A stretch of 64,000 nucleotides of DNA from Zestomonas insulae (GTDB lineage Bacteria; Pseudomonadota; Gammaproteobacteria; Pseudomonadales; Pseudomonadaceae). A program made the position numbers and the translations under genes. The notes below the pieces were generated by a model. The model did no database searches, was not told the origin of the DNA, and saw only the letters and a list, made by a program, of their open reading frames with translations. Of this stretch, positions 33,718 to 42,515 are shown in pieces (the first letter of the stretch is position 1; each line of letters begins with the position of its first letter). The stretch covers positions 806,001 to 870,000 of the forward strand of contig NZ_JAFEUP010000002.1 in the NCBI RefSeq assembly GCF_016901015.1. The letters run 5' to 3'.

Positions 33718-34926
33718 ATGGAAGATATCAATAGCGCTGTGGAGAACCTGATCCACGGTTCCAATACCCTGTTCATCCTGCTCGGCGCGGTGATGGTGCT
33801 GGCGATGCACGCCGGTTTCGCCTTCCTCGAAGTCGGCACGGTACGCCTGAAGAACCAGGTCAACGCCCTGTCGAAGATCATCTCCGACTTCGCCGTGTCG
33901 GCCCTGGCGTACTTCTTCGTCGGCTACTGGGTTGCGTACGGGGTGACCTTCTTCCAACCCGCCGCGGCGCTCACCGCCGATCACGGTTATGCGCTGGTGA
34001 AGTTCTTCTTCCTGCTGACCTTCGCCGCGGCGATTCCGGCGATCATCTCCGGTGGCATCGCCGAGCGGGCGAAATTCGGCCCGCAGCTGTGCGCGACCTT
34101 GCTGATCGTGGCCTTCGTCTATCCGTTCTTCGAGGGGCTGATCTGGAACGGCAACTTCGGCCTGCAGAGCTGGCTGAGCGAACGTTTCGGCGCCAGCTTC
34201 CATGATTTCGCGGGTTCCGTGGTGGTGCATGCCATGGGCGGCTGGCTGGCGTTCGGCGCGGTGCTGCTGCTCGGCCGGCGTGACGGCCGTTACCGCGACG
34301 GGCGCCTGGTGGCGTTCGCGCCGTCGAACATCCCGTTCCTCGCCCTGGGCTCGTGGATTCTCATCGTCGGCTGGTTCGGCTTCAACGTGATGAGCGCCCA
34401 GTCGATTGCCGGCATCAGCGGCCTGGTGGCGGTCAACTCGCTGCTGGCGATGGTCGGCGGCACGGTCGCCGCGCTGCTGGTCGGTCGCAACGACCCGGGG
34501 TTCCTGCACAACGGTCCGCTCGCCGGCTTGGTTGCCGTGTGCGCCGGGTCGGACCTGATGCACCCGATCGGCGCCCTCGCCACCGGGCTGGTGGCTGGTG
34601 CGCTGTTCGTCTGGGCGTTCACCGCGACCCAGGTGAAGTGGAAGGTCGACGATGTGCTCGGCGTGTGGCCGCTGCACGGCCTGTGCGGCGTGTGGGGCGG
34701 CATCGCCTGTGGCATCTTCGGCCAGCAGACGCTGGGCGGGATCGGCGGGGTGAGCCTGATCAGCCAGCTGATCGGCACTGGCCTTGGCGTACTGGTCGCC
34801 TTGCTCGGCGGTTTCCTGGTGTACGGGGTGATCAAGCTGACCGTGGGCATCCGCCTGAGCCAGGAGCAGGAGTACTACGGCGCCGACCTGTCGATCCACA
34901 AAATCGGCGCGATGAGCCACGAGTAA
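33718..34926 (+). CDS. amt: Ammonium transporter
   Basis: The 402-residue protein starts at ATG 33718 with AGGAG about ten bases upstream. It has eleven hydrophobic segments typical of the Amt/MEP/Rh family. Motifs include VLAMHAGFAFLEVGTVRLKN near residue 23, the first pore histidine in VVVHAMGGWLAFGA, the FNVMSAQ segment, and the second pore histidine in WPLHGLCGVWGGI. It moves ammonium into the cell. No GlnK gene is adjacent, unlike the classic glnK-amtB pair, so this may be a secondary transporter. Confidence 0.94.
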   Translation: MEDINSAVENLIHGSNTLFILLGAVMVLAMHAGFAFLEVGTVRLKNQVNALSKIISDFAVSALAYFFVGYWVAYGVTFFQPAAALTADHGYALVKFFFLLTFAAAIPAIISGGIAERAKFGPQLCATLLIVAFVYPFFEGLIWNGNFGLQSWLSERFGASFHDFAGSVVVHAMGGWLAFGAVLLLGRRDGRYRDGRLVAFAPSNIPFLALGSWILIVGWFGFNVMSAQSIAGISGLVAVNSLLAMVGGTVAALLVGRNDPGFLHNGPLAGLVAVCAGSDLMHPIGALATGLVAGALFVWAFTATQVKWKVDDVLGVWPLHGLCGVWGGIACGIFGQQTLGGIGGVSLISQLIGTGLGVLVALLGGFLVYGVIKLTVGIRLSQEQEYYGADLSIHKIGAMSHE

Positions 34927-34941
34927 GCGGCTGCCGCAACG

Positions 34942-34969
34942 AAAAAGCCCGCCGATTGGCGGGCTTTTT
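34942..34969. terminator. Bidirectional terminator between amt and the porin gene
   Basis: A 12-bp stem counting the A/T runs (34942-34953 with 34958-34969) around GATT lies between the convergent stops; it is A-rich on the left and T-rich on the right. Confidence 0.92.
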
Positions 34970-34982
34970 CATGCCGGACCAG

Positions 34983-36260
34983 TTACCACAACGGCATGGT
35001 GTAGCTGACGATCAGACGGTTCTCGTCGAGGTCGTTGGTGAAGTTGGTGCGCACTGTCGCGTTGCGCCATTTCACCCCGAGGTTTTTCAGCGGGCCGTCC
35101 TGGAACACGTAGGCGATGTCCATGTTGCGCTCCCACTCCTTGCCCTCGCCTGGCGTGGTGATCAGGTCGACGTTGTCGCCGGTCACGTAACGGGTCATGA
35201 AGGTCAGGCCGGGAATGCCCAGGCCGGCGAAGTTGTAGTCGTAGCGGGCCTGCCAGGATTTCTCGTCCTTGTTGGCGAAGTCGCCGATCTGGATGTAGTT
35301 CACCAGGTACGGGTCGGTGCCGTTGATGTAGGCGAAGCCGGTGTCGCCACTCATCTTCTGATAGCCGATGCCGAAGGCGTTGAAGCCCAGGGTATAGGTG
35401 AACATGGCGTTGAGCGCTTTGTTGTCGACGTTGGTGTCGCCATCGTCGGTGGAGCGGGCAAAGCGAATGTCGGACTTCAGCGTCTGCTTATCGGCAATCG
35501 GCAGCACGTGGATGAGGCCGAAGTAGTGCTGCTTGTAGAACTGGTCGAGGGCACCGTAGTGGTAACTGGTGCTCAGGCTGTCGTTCCACTTGTAGGTGGC
35601 GCCGGCGAAGTCGAAGTTGTCTGCGGTCACCCCGGCGATGCCGGTGAAGTTGCGTCGGCCCCCGGCGCTGTTGAGGATCATGTCCTCGTAGTCCGAGGAG
35701 TTGCGCTGGTTGTACTGGCGCAGGCGACCACCGTCGAAGGTCAGCCCGTCGATCTCCAGCGAGTTGAGCGAGCCGCCGCTGAAGGTCTGCGGTAGCAGGC
35801 GGGTGTCGTTGGCCTGCACGACTGGCAGCTTCGGCGCCAGGGTGCCGAGCTTGAGGACGCTCTTCGACGCGCGCAGTTTGGCGGTCAGGCCCAGCTCGCT
35901 GTATTCGTCGTGGGCAGGTTGGCCGGCCTGGGCGTCCGGTTTGAGCAGGCCGGTGCCGGTGCGGTCGGGGCTGGAGTCGAGTTTCAGACCCAGTTGGCCC
36001 AGTGCATCCAGGCCTACGCCGATGGAACCTTCGGTAAAGCCGGATTCCAGACGCATGATGAAGCCCTGCGCCCATTCTTCCTGTTTCGACTGGGCAGGTA
36101 CCGGGGTGTCCTGGCGGAAGTCACGGTTGAAGTAGAAGTTGCGTAGTTCGAGCGTGCCCTTGCTGTCCTTGATGAACTCGGCATGGGCCAGACTGGGGAG
36201 GACCGCGCCGGCACCGAGAGTGGCGAAGGCCACGGCACGGGCTAGAGGGGAGGTGTTCAT
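34983..36260 (-). CDS. OprD family outer-membrane porin
   Basis: The start is ATG 36260 with GAGGAG upstream; 425 residues. A signal peptide (MNTSPLARAVAFATLGAGAV, ending AHA) is followed by the OprD-type N-terminus EFIKDSKGTLELRNFYFNRDF. Internal landmarks are EEWAQGFIMRLESGFTEG, GTLAPKLPVVQANDTRLLPQ (the barrel-entry loop) and YLVNYIQIGDFANKDEKSW, and the C-terminus ends in W. It forms an 18-stranded barrel for small carboxylates, amino acids or peptides. I cannot tell which OprD subgroup it belongs to, so no symbol is given. Confidence 0.93.
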   Translation of the reverse strand: MNTSPLARAVAFATLGAGAVLPSLAHAEFIKDSKGTLELRNFYFNRDFRQDTPVPAQSKQEEWAQGFIMRLESGFTEGSIGVGLDALGQLGLKLDSSPDRTGTGLLKPDAQAGQPAHDEYSELGLTAKLRASKSVLKLGTLAPKLPVVQANDTRLLPQTFSGGSLNSLEIDGLTFDGGRLRQYNQRNSSDYEDMILNSAGGRRNFTGIAGVTADNFDFAGATYKWNDSLSTSYHYGALDQFYKQHYFGLIHVLPIADKQTLKSDIRFARSTDDGDTNVDNKALNAMFTYTLGFNAFGIGYQKMSGDTGFAYINGTDPYLVNYIQIGDFANKDEKSWQARYDYNFAGLGIPGLTFMTRYVTGDNVDLITTPGEGKEWERNMDIAYVFQDGPLKNLGVKWRNATVRTNFTNDLDENRLIVSYTMPLW

Positions 36261-36383
36261 TATTGTGTTTTCTCCTCGTGGGTATGACAGGCGGCTTGTG
36301 ACCGTACTGTTACACCCAGAAATAAAGCACAGGATGAACAAAGTGGCTTTTAGACCTTAGTCGGCAGGAGTTTTGCGTACCCC

Positions 36384-37250
36384 TCACTCCACCCAGTGCG
36401 GGTAGAACCCCAGCTTTTCCTGCACTTCGCCATCGTGGGCCGGGACCACGGTCAGGCCAGGTTGCTTGGCCAGCAGATCGTGGACGCGCTCCAGCTGTTG
36501 CCGCGTGGCATCGCGGTCGTTGTCGACCAGCCTGCGGCTGAACCAGAACTTCTCGTGCGGGCCGGTGAAGCCGGACAGGCGCCAGCTGGCGTCGCCGGTA
36601 AAGAAGAACCTGCGGCCGTCGGCGAGGGTCAGGAACAGGCCCACCGAGCCGGGCGTATGACCGCTCAGCGGCACCAGCACAACGCTGCAATCGCCGAACA
36701 TGTCGAGACTCTCGTCGAAGCCCATGAAGGGGGTGGGCTGGTAGACGAACGGTCGCCACTTCACCGGGTGCTGGAACTGACTGGGCAGGATCGCCGGCGG
36801 GGTGGAAATCTCGGCGAACTCGATCTCTTCGTACGGCGCCCACACCGGCACTTCCGGGTAGTCGACCAAGCCTGAGGCGTGATCCCAGTGCGCATGCGAC
36901 AGCAGAATGCGATCGATGCGAATGCCGTCCTTGTCCAACTGGTCGCGTGCCGGGCTGACCGGCCCATACTGCATCAGCGGGCGCAGCCAGGCGGGCATCT
37001 CGGTGAACTGGCTGTCGACCTGGCGGCCCAGGCCGGTATCGAACAGCAAGGTGGCGGCGTGGTGCTCAATCAGCACGGCGACGTGGGTCACCTTGACCTC
37101 GCGGGTCCAGGCGCCGTCCTCGACCGTGAGGGCCTCGCGCGCTTCGGCCTCGGCCGTCTTGACCAGGCTGAAGCGCAGCTCGGCGGCCTGCAGGTCGAGG
37201 CTGAACACGGCCAGCATGGCCAGGGATGACAAGAGTGGGAGCCGGCGCAT
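36384..37250 (-). CDS. Exported MBL-fold metallo-hydrolase
   Basis: The start ATG 37250 gives 288 residues with a signal peptide (MRRLPLLSSLAMLAVFSLDL, ending QAA). Zinc-binding motifs are intact: H119-A-H121-W-D123-H124, then LSGHTPGSVGLF with its His, the Asp in FFFTGDASWR, and the late AHDGEV His. The HxHxDH plus TGD order resembles AHL-lactonase-like members of the family, but no specificity can be read from sequence. It lies 12 bases downstream of the pyridoxamine-oxidase-like gene, so the two form a pair that diverges from a TetR regulator. Confidence 0.85.
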   Translation of the reverse strand: MRRLPLLSSLAMLAVFSLDLQAAELRFSLVKTAEAEAREALTVEDGAWTREVKVTHVAVLIEHHAATLLFDTGLGRQVDSQFTEMPAWLRPLMQYGPVSPARDQLDKDGIRIDRILLSHAHWDHASGLVDYPEVPVWAPYEEIEFAEISTPPAILPSQFQHPVKWRPFVYQPTPFMGFDESLDMFGDCSVVLVPLSGHTPGSVGLFLTLADGRRFFFTGDASWRLSGFTGPHEKFWFSRRLVDNDRDATRQQLERVHDLLAKQPGLTVVPAHDGEVQEKLGFYPHWVE

Positions 37251-37261
37251 TAGCGATGTCC

Positions 37262-38179
37262 TTATGGCAGATAGGGTGAGCGTTGTGGGGCGCCGAATCG
37301 CAACGCCAAGCGGTTGCGGCGCAGGCGCCAGCGGCCCGGGCTGAGCGCGAGCAGACGCTCGGTGCCAGCCGGCAGCGTGACGCCGACTGCCGTCAGTTGG
37401 TCCGGCCAGTAGAGTTCGGCGCGGGCCTCCAGTTGCAGCAGGTCGCCGCTGGCGAAGTCCACCCAGAGCAGGCCGCAGCGCGGGTCGAGCAACAGGTTGC
37501 CGAGGGTGTTGAACATCAGGTTGCCGCTGTAGTCCGGCAGCCACAGGCGCTGATCGGCGCCGAGCGTGACGAAGCCCGGCGCGCCGCCCCGATGCGAGAT
37601 GTCGACGCCGCCGCTGTGCGGGTCGCCATGCTGGCTTGCGATGAACAGGGTGTCGCTGCGCTGCACCAGCTCCAGCCAGCGTCGATCCAGGCCCACGCCA
37701 CTTTCCAGCGGTCCGGGCTCGCGGTGTTCGATCTGCCAGTCGCGGATCTGGATGTACTTCGGGCAGTTGCCGAAGGATTGCTGCACCGCGACGCTGAAGC
37801 CGCTGTCGTCCTGCTCCAGCAGCGCGCCATTCATGCGGTTGCGGCGCCGGGTCGGCAGCTCGATGCCGAGCAGGCCGAGACGCGCGCCGGGTCGCAGGTT
37901 GGCGTACAGCGGGTCGTCGGGCTCCGCCAGGGCGTCGATGCGCAAATGGTCGGGCGCATGGGAGTGGGCAAACCCGGGTTGGCCCCACAGCAGCGAGGCC
38001 TGTGGCTGGCCGTCGTGATCCTGGCTGCCGACCAGCAGCCACGGCAGTTGGGCGAAGAACTGCCGATGCTGATCCGGCATGTAATCGCGGATCACCCGCT
38101 GGCCGACCGCTTCCATCTGCTCACGCACGCCGACGTGGCGCTGGATGGCTTGTTCACCGGGGTGAAATGGACTGTGCAT
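37262..38179 (-). CDS. Pyridoxamine 5'-phosphate oxidase-like flavin-binding protein
   Basis: The 305-residue protein contains the split-barrel pattern of this superfamily: LPWLLVGSQDHDGQPQASLL near residue 46, IGLLGIELPTRRRNRMNG near residue 103, then a second barrel with LFIASQHGDPHSGGVDISHR and NLMFNTLGNLLLDPRCGLLW. The duplicated form is found in oxidoreductases that act on diverse small molecules, not in true PdxH. It is soluble, with no signal peptide. The start is ATG 38179. It begins the operon with the MBL hydrolase and is divergent from TetR. Confidence 0.8.
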   Translation of the reverse strand: MHSPFHPGEQAIQRHVGVREQMEAVGQRVIRDYMPDQHRQFFAQLPWLLVGSQDHDGQPQASLLWGQPGFAHSHAPDHLRIDALAEPDDPLYANLRPGARLGLLGIELPTRRRNRMNGALLEQDDSGFSVAVQQSFGNCPKYIQIRDWQIEHREPGPLESGVGLDRRWLELVQRSDTLFIASQHGDPHSGGVDISHRGGAPGFVTLGADQRLWLPDYSGNLMFNTLGNLLLDPRCGLLWVDFASGDLLQLEARAELYWPDQLTAVGVTLPAGTERLLALSPGRWRLRRNRLALRFGAPQRSPYLP

Positions 38180-38242
38180 CGTCGCCTCCGAGCCGCACTT
38201 GCGGGTCGCTCATGGCCATAGCGGTTGAGCGTTTCTGGATGT

Positions 38243-38262
38243 TAGACAGACAAGTCTGTATA
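38243..38262. promoter_or_regulatory. Palindromic operator for the TetR-family regulator
   Basis: A perfect inverted repeat ACAGAC-AA-GTCTGT (38246-38259), extended by TA/TA at the outer ends, lies between the divergent oxidase and TetR genes. The size and symmetry match TetR-family operators. Confidence 0.6.
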
Positions 38263-38360
38263 TTTCAACCGTCACGTCCATTTTCAGCTGCACAATGGCC
38301 GGAACGAGGTTTGAGCCGTACTAGCCGGACGCGGATAATGCGCCGCTCAGGAGAGGACAG

Positions 38361-38918
38361 ATGGCAACGAGCAAACGCGAACAACTGGTGCAGACCGCTT
38401 TCGAGCTGTTCTCCCGCGAGGGCTACCACGCTACCGGCATCGACCGGATCCTGGCGGAGTCCGGCGTGGCGAAGATGACCCTGTACAAGCACTTCAAGTC
38501 GAAGGACGAGTTGATCGTCGCGGTGCTCGAGCAACGCCGTCTGCACATGCTCGAGGTCATGGGTGAGACCCTGCATGGGCTGGGGCCGCGGGAGGCGCTG
38601 CTGGCGGTGTTCGACCGCATTCACGAGATGATCAGCCAGGAGCATTTCTGCGGCTGTCTGTTCATCCATGCGGCGGCCGAATTCCATGACCGCGAACATT
38701 CGATTCACCGCGAGGCGGCTTTGCAGAAGGCGCTGACCGAAGCGCATTTCCTGCGTTGCCTCGAGGGCTTGCAGGCGCCGCAGCCCGAGCGCCTGGCGCG
38801 TCAGCTGCAGTTTCTGATGGAAGGCGCGATGGCCATGGCACATGTCATGGGCCCCGGCAACCAGGCTCTGGAGGCCAAGGCCGCCGCAGAGCAGTTGCTC
38901 GCCGCCGCCGGCGTCTGA
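38361..38918 (+). CDS. TetR/AcrR family transcriptional regulator
   Basis: The 185-residue protein has the N-terminal helix-turn-helix at residues about 24-47 (TGIDRILAESGVAKMTLYKHF) and a ligand-binding C-terminal half with a Cys near residue 95 (EHFCGCLFIHAAAEFH). It starts at ATG 38361 with GGAGAGG upstream. It is divergent from the oxidase/MBL pair, and the spacer carries a TetR-type palindrome, so it probably represses that pair and itself. The inducer is unknown. It ends next to the antiporter gene stop. Confidence 0.9.
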   Translation: MATSKREQLVQTAFELFSREGYHATGIDRILAESGVAKMTLYKHFKSKDELIVAVLEQRRLHMLEVMGETLHGLGPREALLAVFDRIHEMISQEHFCGCLFIHAAAEFHDREHSIHREAALQKALTEAHFLRCLEGLQAPQPERLARQLQFLMEGAMAMAHVMGPGNQALEAKAAAEQLLAAAGV

Positions 38919-38919
38919 C

Positions 38920-40884
38920 TCAGCGCAACCCGGCCAGCAGGCGCGCTTCGCAGCTTTCGATGGCATCCAGCGGGCCGGAGAGAATCACCGCATCGCCGTG
39001 ATGCAGTTGCGCGGCGCCGCTCACCACCATTTCCTCGCCGTCGCGGCGCACGGCCTGCACCTCCACGCCGAGTTCTTCCAGCTGCAACTCGTCGAGTTGC
39101 TTGCCGCAGGCATAGGCGTTTTCGTTCAGGTTGACCGCGTGCAGCAGCACCTTCTGCTGGTCCGGCGAGCTGAGCAGATCGCTCTGTGCACCCGGGTAAT
39201 AGCCGTGCAGAAGGCTGTAGCGATTACGTCGCACCTCGTCGATCTGCGCCTGTACCTGCGCTTGCGGCAGGCCGAGCAGGACCAGTGCGGTGGAGGCCAG
39301 CATCAGGCTCGACTCCAGCACTTCGGGCACCACCTCGGTGGCGCCGGCCTTCTGTAAAGCGGCAAGGTGGCTGTCGTCGCGGGTGCGCACGAGGATCGGC
39401 AGCGCGGTGTGCAGCTCGCGCGCCAGCTCGACGATGCGCAGGGTCGCCTGGGCGTTGTCGACCGCCACTACCAGCAGGCGTGCCCGCACCAGGCCGACCG
39501 CTTCGAGCAGATCGGCACGTCGCGAGTCACCGTAGTGCACGCAGCTCTCGCCGGCGGCGGCTTCCTGCACGCGCACCGGGTCGTCATCGAGGGCGATGTA
39601 GGCGATCTTCTCTCGGCGCAGAAAGCGCCCGATCGACTGGCCGACCCGCCCGTAGCCGCAGATCACCACGTGCTGATCGAGTGCCTCGCTGGCGGCGGCG
39701 ACCTCGAGCACCGTGTCCTTGGCGTCGCGGCGCTGCAGCCAGCGCGCGAACTTCGGCGCGGCGCGCAGCAGCAGCGGGGTCAGCGCCATGGAGCAGAATG
39801 TCGCGGCGAGCAGCAGCCCGCCGACCTCGGCCGGCAGCAGTCGCACCTGGCCGGCCTGGGTGACCAGTGCGAAGCAGAACTCGCCACCCTGGGCCAGCGC
39901 CAGGCCGGTGCGCCAGGCGCTGTTGGCATCGCCGCCGCGCAGGTGCACCAGCAGGGCGACCACTGCGCCCTTGGTAAGCATCAGCGCCAGGGTCAGGCCG
40001 GCGATCAGCAGGCCGTCGCTGAGGAACTGGTGGAAGTCGATGAGCATGCCGACGCTAACGAAGAACAGGCCGAGCAGGATGTCGCGAAACGGGCGAATGT
40101 CCGCCTCGATCTGATGACGGTAGTGGCTCTCGCCGAGCAGCATGCCAGCGAGGAAGGCGCCGAGCGCCGGCGACAGGCCGAGCAGGTGGGTCAGCGCCGC
40201 GGTCATCAGCACCAGGACCAGCACCAGCAGCACGAACAGCTCGGGCGAACGCGCCGAGGCGACTTCGTGGAACAGGCGCGGCAGCAACCAGCGACTGGTG
40301 AGGAACAGGCCGGCGAACAGCACGGCGGTCTTGCCGAGGGTCACGCCGAGGGCCATGTACCAGCTGCTGTCGCTGCCACCGCCGGCCAGCGCCGGCAGCA
40401 TGGTCAGCAACAGCACGGCGACCAGGTCCTGGAAGATCAGCACGCCGATCGCGTTCTGCCCGTGCTTGCTGAACACCTCGCCGAGGCTGGTCAGTTCCTT
40501 GCTGACGATCGCCGTCGATGACAGTGCCAGCCCGCCGCCGATCAGCAGCGCGGCTGCCGGCAGCAGGTCGAAGACGAAGTAGAGCAGGGCGGCGAGCGGC
40601 AGGGTGCAGGCGATCACCTGCAGGCTGCCCAGCCCAAACACCACGCTACGCAGCGCCAGCATGCGCGGCAGGGAAAACTCCAGGCCGAGGGTGAAGAGCA
40701 GGAACACCACGCCGAGTTCGGCGATGCGCGGCAGGTCTTCGCTGTGGCTGACCCAGCCCAGCGCGGCGGGGTTGATCAGCACGCCGACGAACAGGTAGCC
40801 GAGCACCGGTGGGAGATTGAGGCGGCGAAACAGGGCGATCACCACCAGCGAGGCGGAAAAGATGATCAGCAGGTTGGTGAACAC
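38920..40884 (-). CDS. CPA2 (Kef-type) cation:proton antiporter with TrkA domains
   Basis: The start is GTG 40884 (M-FTNLLIIFSAS), preceded by GGGAG; an ATG at 40890 is in another frame and the open frame to 40950 lacks a site. The 654-residue protein has about twelve membrane segments over residues 1-390. The antiporter core includes GYLFVGVLINP, FTLGLEFSLPRM, SSTAIVSKEL and LGAFLAGMLLGES. The Rossmann TrkA-N domain starts near residue 408 (VVICGYGRVGQSIGRFL), and a TrkA-C domain occupies the end. It belongs to the KefB/KefC type of potassium or sodium exchanger. Ion and trigger are not clear from sequence, and no KefF/G-like partner is adjacent. Confidence 0.88.
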   Translation of the reverse strand: MFTNLLIIFSASLVVIALFRRLNLPPVLGYLFVGVLINPAALGWVSHSEDLPRIAELGVVFLLFTLGLEFSLPRMLALRSVVFGLGSLQVIACTLPLAALLYFVFDLLPAAALLIGGGLALSSTAIVSKELTSLGEVFSKHGQNAIGVLIFQDLVAVLLLTMLPALAGGGSDSSWYMALGVTLGKTAVLFAGLFLTSRWLLPRLFHEVASARSPELFVLLVLVLVLMTAALTHLLGLSPALGAFLAGMLLGESHYRHQIEADIRPFRDILLGLFFVSVGMLIDFHQFLSDGLLIAGLTLALMLTKGAVVALLVHLRGGDANSAWRTGLALAQGGEFCFALVTQAGQVRLLPAEVGGLLLAATFCSMALTPLLLRAAPKFARWLQRRDAKDTVLEVAAASEALDQHVVICGYGRVGQSIGRFLRREKIAYIALDDDPVRVQEAAAGESCVHYGDSRRADLLEAVGLVRARLLVVAVDNAQATLRIVELARELHTALPILVRTRDDSHLAALQKAGATEVVPEVLESSLMLASTALVLLGLPQAQVQAQIDEVRRNRYSLLHGYYPGAQSDLLSSPDQQKVLLHAVNLNENAYACGKQLDELQLEELGVEVQAVRRDGEEMVVSGAAQLHHGDAVILSGPLDAIESCEARLLAGLR

Positions 40885-41027
40885 GGTGCATCTCCCTGGC
40901 GTGTTGCGCCCGTCATGCGAACGGCGCGAACCGGTCGTCGTACTCAGCAAAGCACAGTGCGGCCACCTGGGTAGAGCGGCGGTGGACAGGTGCTAAACTG
41001 CGGCCTCTGCGCTTGAGAGGTCGATTT

Positions 41028-41264
41028 ATGCTCCCAGAATGCCAACTTTTCGGCACCCTCGGTTGTCATCTGTGTGAAGTGGCTGAGGCGCTGCTGATGC
41101 CGTTTGTCGAGCATGGCCTGCTGGTCGAGCTGATCGATATCGCGGAGTACGAAGAGTCGGTCGAGCGCTACGGTTTGCGCATTCCGGTGCTGCGCCGCTG
41201 CGACACCGGCGCCGAGCTGGATTGGCCGTTCGATGGCGAACAGGTGGCCAATTTCCTGCAGTGA
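41028..41264 (+). CDS. Glutaredoxin family protein
   Basis: The 78-residue protein has a redox C13-H-L-C16 motif near the N-terminus (LFGTLGCHLCEVAE) and the cis-Pro region GLRIPVLRRCDTG typical of the small DUF836-type glutaredoxin-like proteins. It starts at ATG 41028 with GAGAGG upstream. It is followed by a terminator and a tRNA-Pro on the other strand. A thiol-exchange or sulfur-related role is likely; the target is unknown. Confidence 0.82.
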   Translation: MLPECQLFGTLGCHLCEVAEALLMPFVEHGLLVELIDIAEYEESVERYGLRIPVLRRCDTGAELDWPFDGEQVANFLQ

Positions 41265-41294
41265 GCGGCGTGCCGCGAAAAATCGCAGGCAATA

Positions 41295-41320
41295 AAAAAC
41301 CCGCCTTGAGGCGGGTTTTT
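41295..41320. terminator. Terminator between glutaredoxin gene and tRNA-Pro
   Basis: AAAAACCCGCC pairs with GGCGGGTTTTT around TTGA (41295-41320), 31 bases past the glutaredoxin stop and 5 bases from the tRNA 3' end. It can act on both strands. Confidence 0.88.
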
Positions 41321-41325
41321 CAATT

Positions 41326-41402
41326 TGGTCGGAGAGACAGGATTCGAACCTGCGACCTTCTCGTCCCGAACGAGACGCGCTACCAAGCTGCGCTACACTC
41401 CG
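41326..41402 (-). tRNA. tRNA-Pro (anticodon CGG)
   Basis: On the minus strand the 77-base sequence folds as a cloverleaf. The acceptor stem is CGGAG/CTCCG, with discriminator A and encoded CCA at 41326-41328. The anticodon stem TCTCG/CGAGA holds the loop TTCGGGA (anticodon CGG), and the T-loop is GGTTCGAATCC. It is complete and standard. I see no integrase or attachment-site duplication beside it. Confidence 0.96.
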
Positions 41403-41501
41403 AAGTGGCGACAATAATACCGAAAAACTTTTGTTGCACAAGAGGTTATGTAGATTTTTTTGTGCGGGGCAGCGCGGCCGGATCGAAAAAAAACGTGCTA
41501 A

Positions 41502-41534
41502 ACAGCGCCGGCGGAGGGCTTCCGCCGGCGCTGT
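41502..41534. terminator. Hairpin after the YgdI-like lipoprotein gene
   Basis: Perfect 14-bp arms (41502-41515 with 41521-41534) surround GGGCT, just past the minus-strand stop at 41538. A T-run is weak but an A-run occurs on the plus strand at 41486-41493. Confidence 0.75.
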
Positions 41535-41537
41535 TTG

Positions 41538-41759
41538 TCAGAGTTCCTTGACCGTGCGGACCTGATCCTTGTTCACCCGCGCGCGCTTGCCATCCAGCTG
41601 TTCAAACTCGTAGAAACCAGCTTCGTCGTCGTAGTTGGGTGCATCGACCGTCTGGATTTCCCGACCGTCGTTCAGGGTAATCACCGAAGGCGACGAGCAG
41701 CCTGCCAGGGTGCCGATACCGAGCCCGAGCAGGGCCGCGAGAAGAATCCGTTGAGTCAT
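41538..41759 (-). CDS. YgdI/YgdR family small lipoprotein
   Basis: The 73-residue protein has a signal peptide and lipobox LAGC (residues about 18-21), then a short conserved domain with [11 protein letters not shown] and [19 protein letters not shown], the YgdI/YgdR pattern (a small SH3-like beta fold). It is probably anchored in the inner leaflet of the outer membrane. Function in this family is not known. It is an isolated gene. Confidence 0.9.
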   Translation of the reverse strand: MTQRILLAALLGLGIGTLAGCSSPSVITLNDGREIQTVDAPNYDDEAGFYEFEQLDGKRARVNKDQVRTVKEL

Positions 41760-41820
41760 CGTTAGTCTCCTTAAGAACGGGATGTTTACCGTTTATCTGA
41801 CGGAGAAACGTCTTCAGGGT

Positions 41821-42438
41821 TCACTGTCGATCCGCGACTCGGTCCGCCGAACCCTCGTCAGCCAGCAAGGCCAGGGTGTTGAGGTTGGCCAGACGCGGGT
41901 CGTCCGGCGGGCAATCCAGCGGCGTCACGCCCTGCGCCACAAGCACTCGCTGCGGGCTGCGCTCGCCGGCCTGCCAGGCTTGTTCCAGGGCTGGCGCAAC
42001 GCTGCGCGGCCAGAGGCTGAACAGCGGCTGCCAGTACTCACCCTGACGCACCATCACGGCCTGCTGTGGCTGTGTCTGCGCGGCATGGCGCAGTGCGGCG
42101 ATCAACGCCACATCGACGCGTGGCCCGTCGCACGGCAGCACCAGCAGCCAGTCATGCTTCGCCGCAGCCAGCCCAGCACGAATGCCCGCCAGCGGGCCGG
42201 CAAAGTCATCGCATGCGTCGTGCACCAAGCGATCGGCATAGGGCGCGTAGCGTGCGGCGTTGCGGTTGCAGGAGATCAACAGGTCGTCGGTCAGTGGCCG
42301 CACGGTGGCGTGCAGATGGGCGATCAGCGGTTGGCCGTGCCAGTCCAGCAAGCCCTTGTCGGCACCGCCGACGCGCTGTCCGCGACCGCCGGCGAGGAGC
42401 AGCACGGAGCAGGCGGGAAGGGCGGTGGCGCTAGGCAT
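41821..42438 (-). CDS. mobA: Molybdenum cofactor guanylyltransferase
   Basis: The 205-residue enzyme transfers GMP to molybdopterin to make the guanine dinucleotide form of the cofactor. The nucleotide site is [20 protein letters not shown], the usual MobA start, and [15 protein letters not shown] holds the metal-binding Asp. The start is ATG 42438 (MPSATALP). It is divergent from moaB across 77 bases that hold a TATAAC sequence at 42475-42480. Confidence 0.92.
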   Translation of the reverse strand: MPSATALPACSVLLLAGGRGQRVGGADKGLLDWHGQPLIAHLHATVRPLTDDLLISCNRNAARYAPYADRLVHDACDDFAGPLAGIRAGLAAAKHDWLLVLPCDGPRVDVALIAALRHAAQTQPQQAVMVRQGEYWQPLFSLWPRSVAPALEQAWQAGERSPQRVLVAQGVTPLDCPPDDPRLANLNTLALLADEGSADRVADRQ

Positions 42439-42515
42439 GGGGCGGGCTCCGGAGCCGGCTGGGAGGGCCTGTGATATAACACTGGCCTGCTTTCTCCACA
42501 ATCGGACACCCAATC

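Noticed and set aside
41326..41402. tRNA-Pro as an integration site of a genomic island
   Set aside because: No integrase, no direct repeat of the tRNA 3' end and ordinary core genes on both sides.
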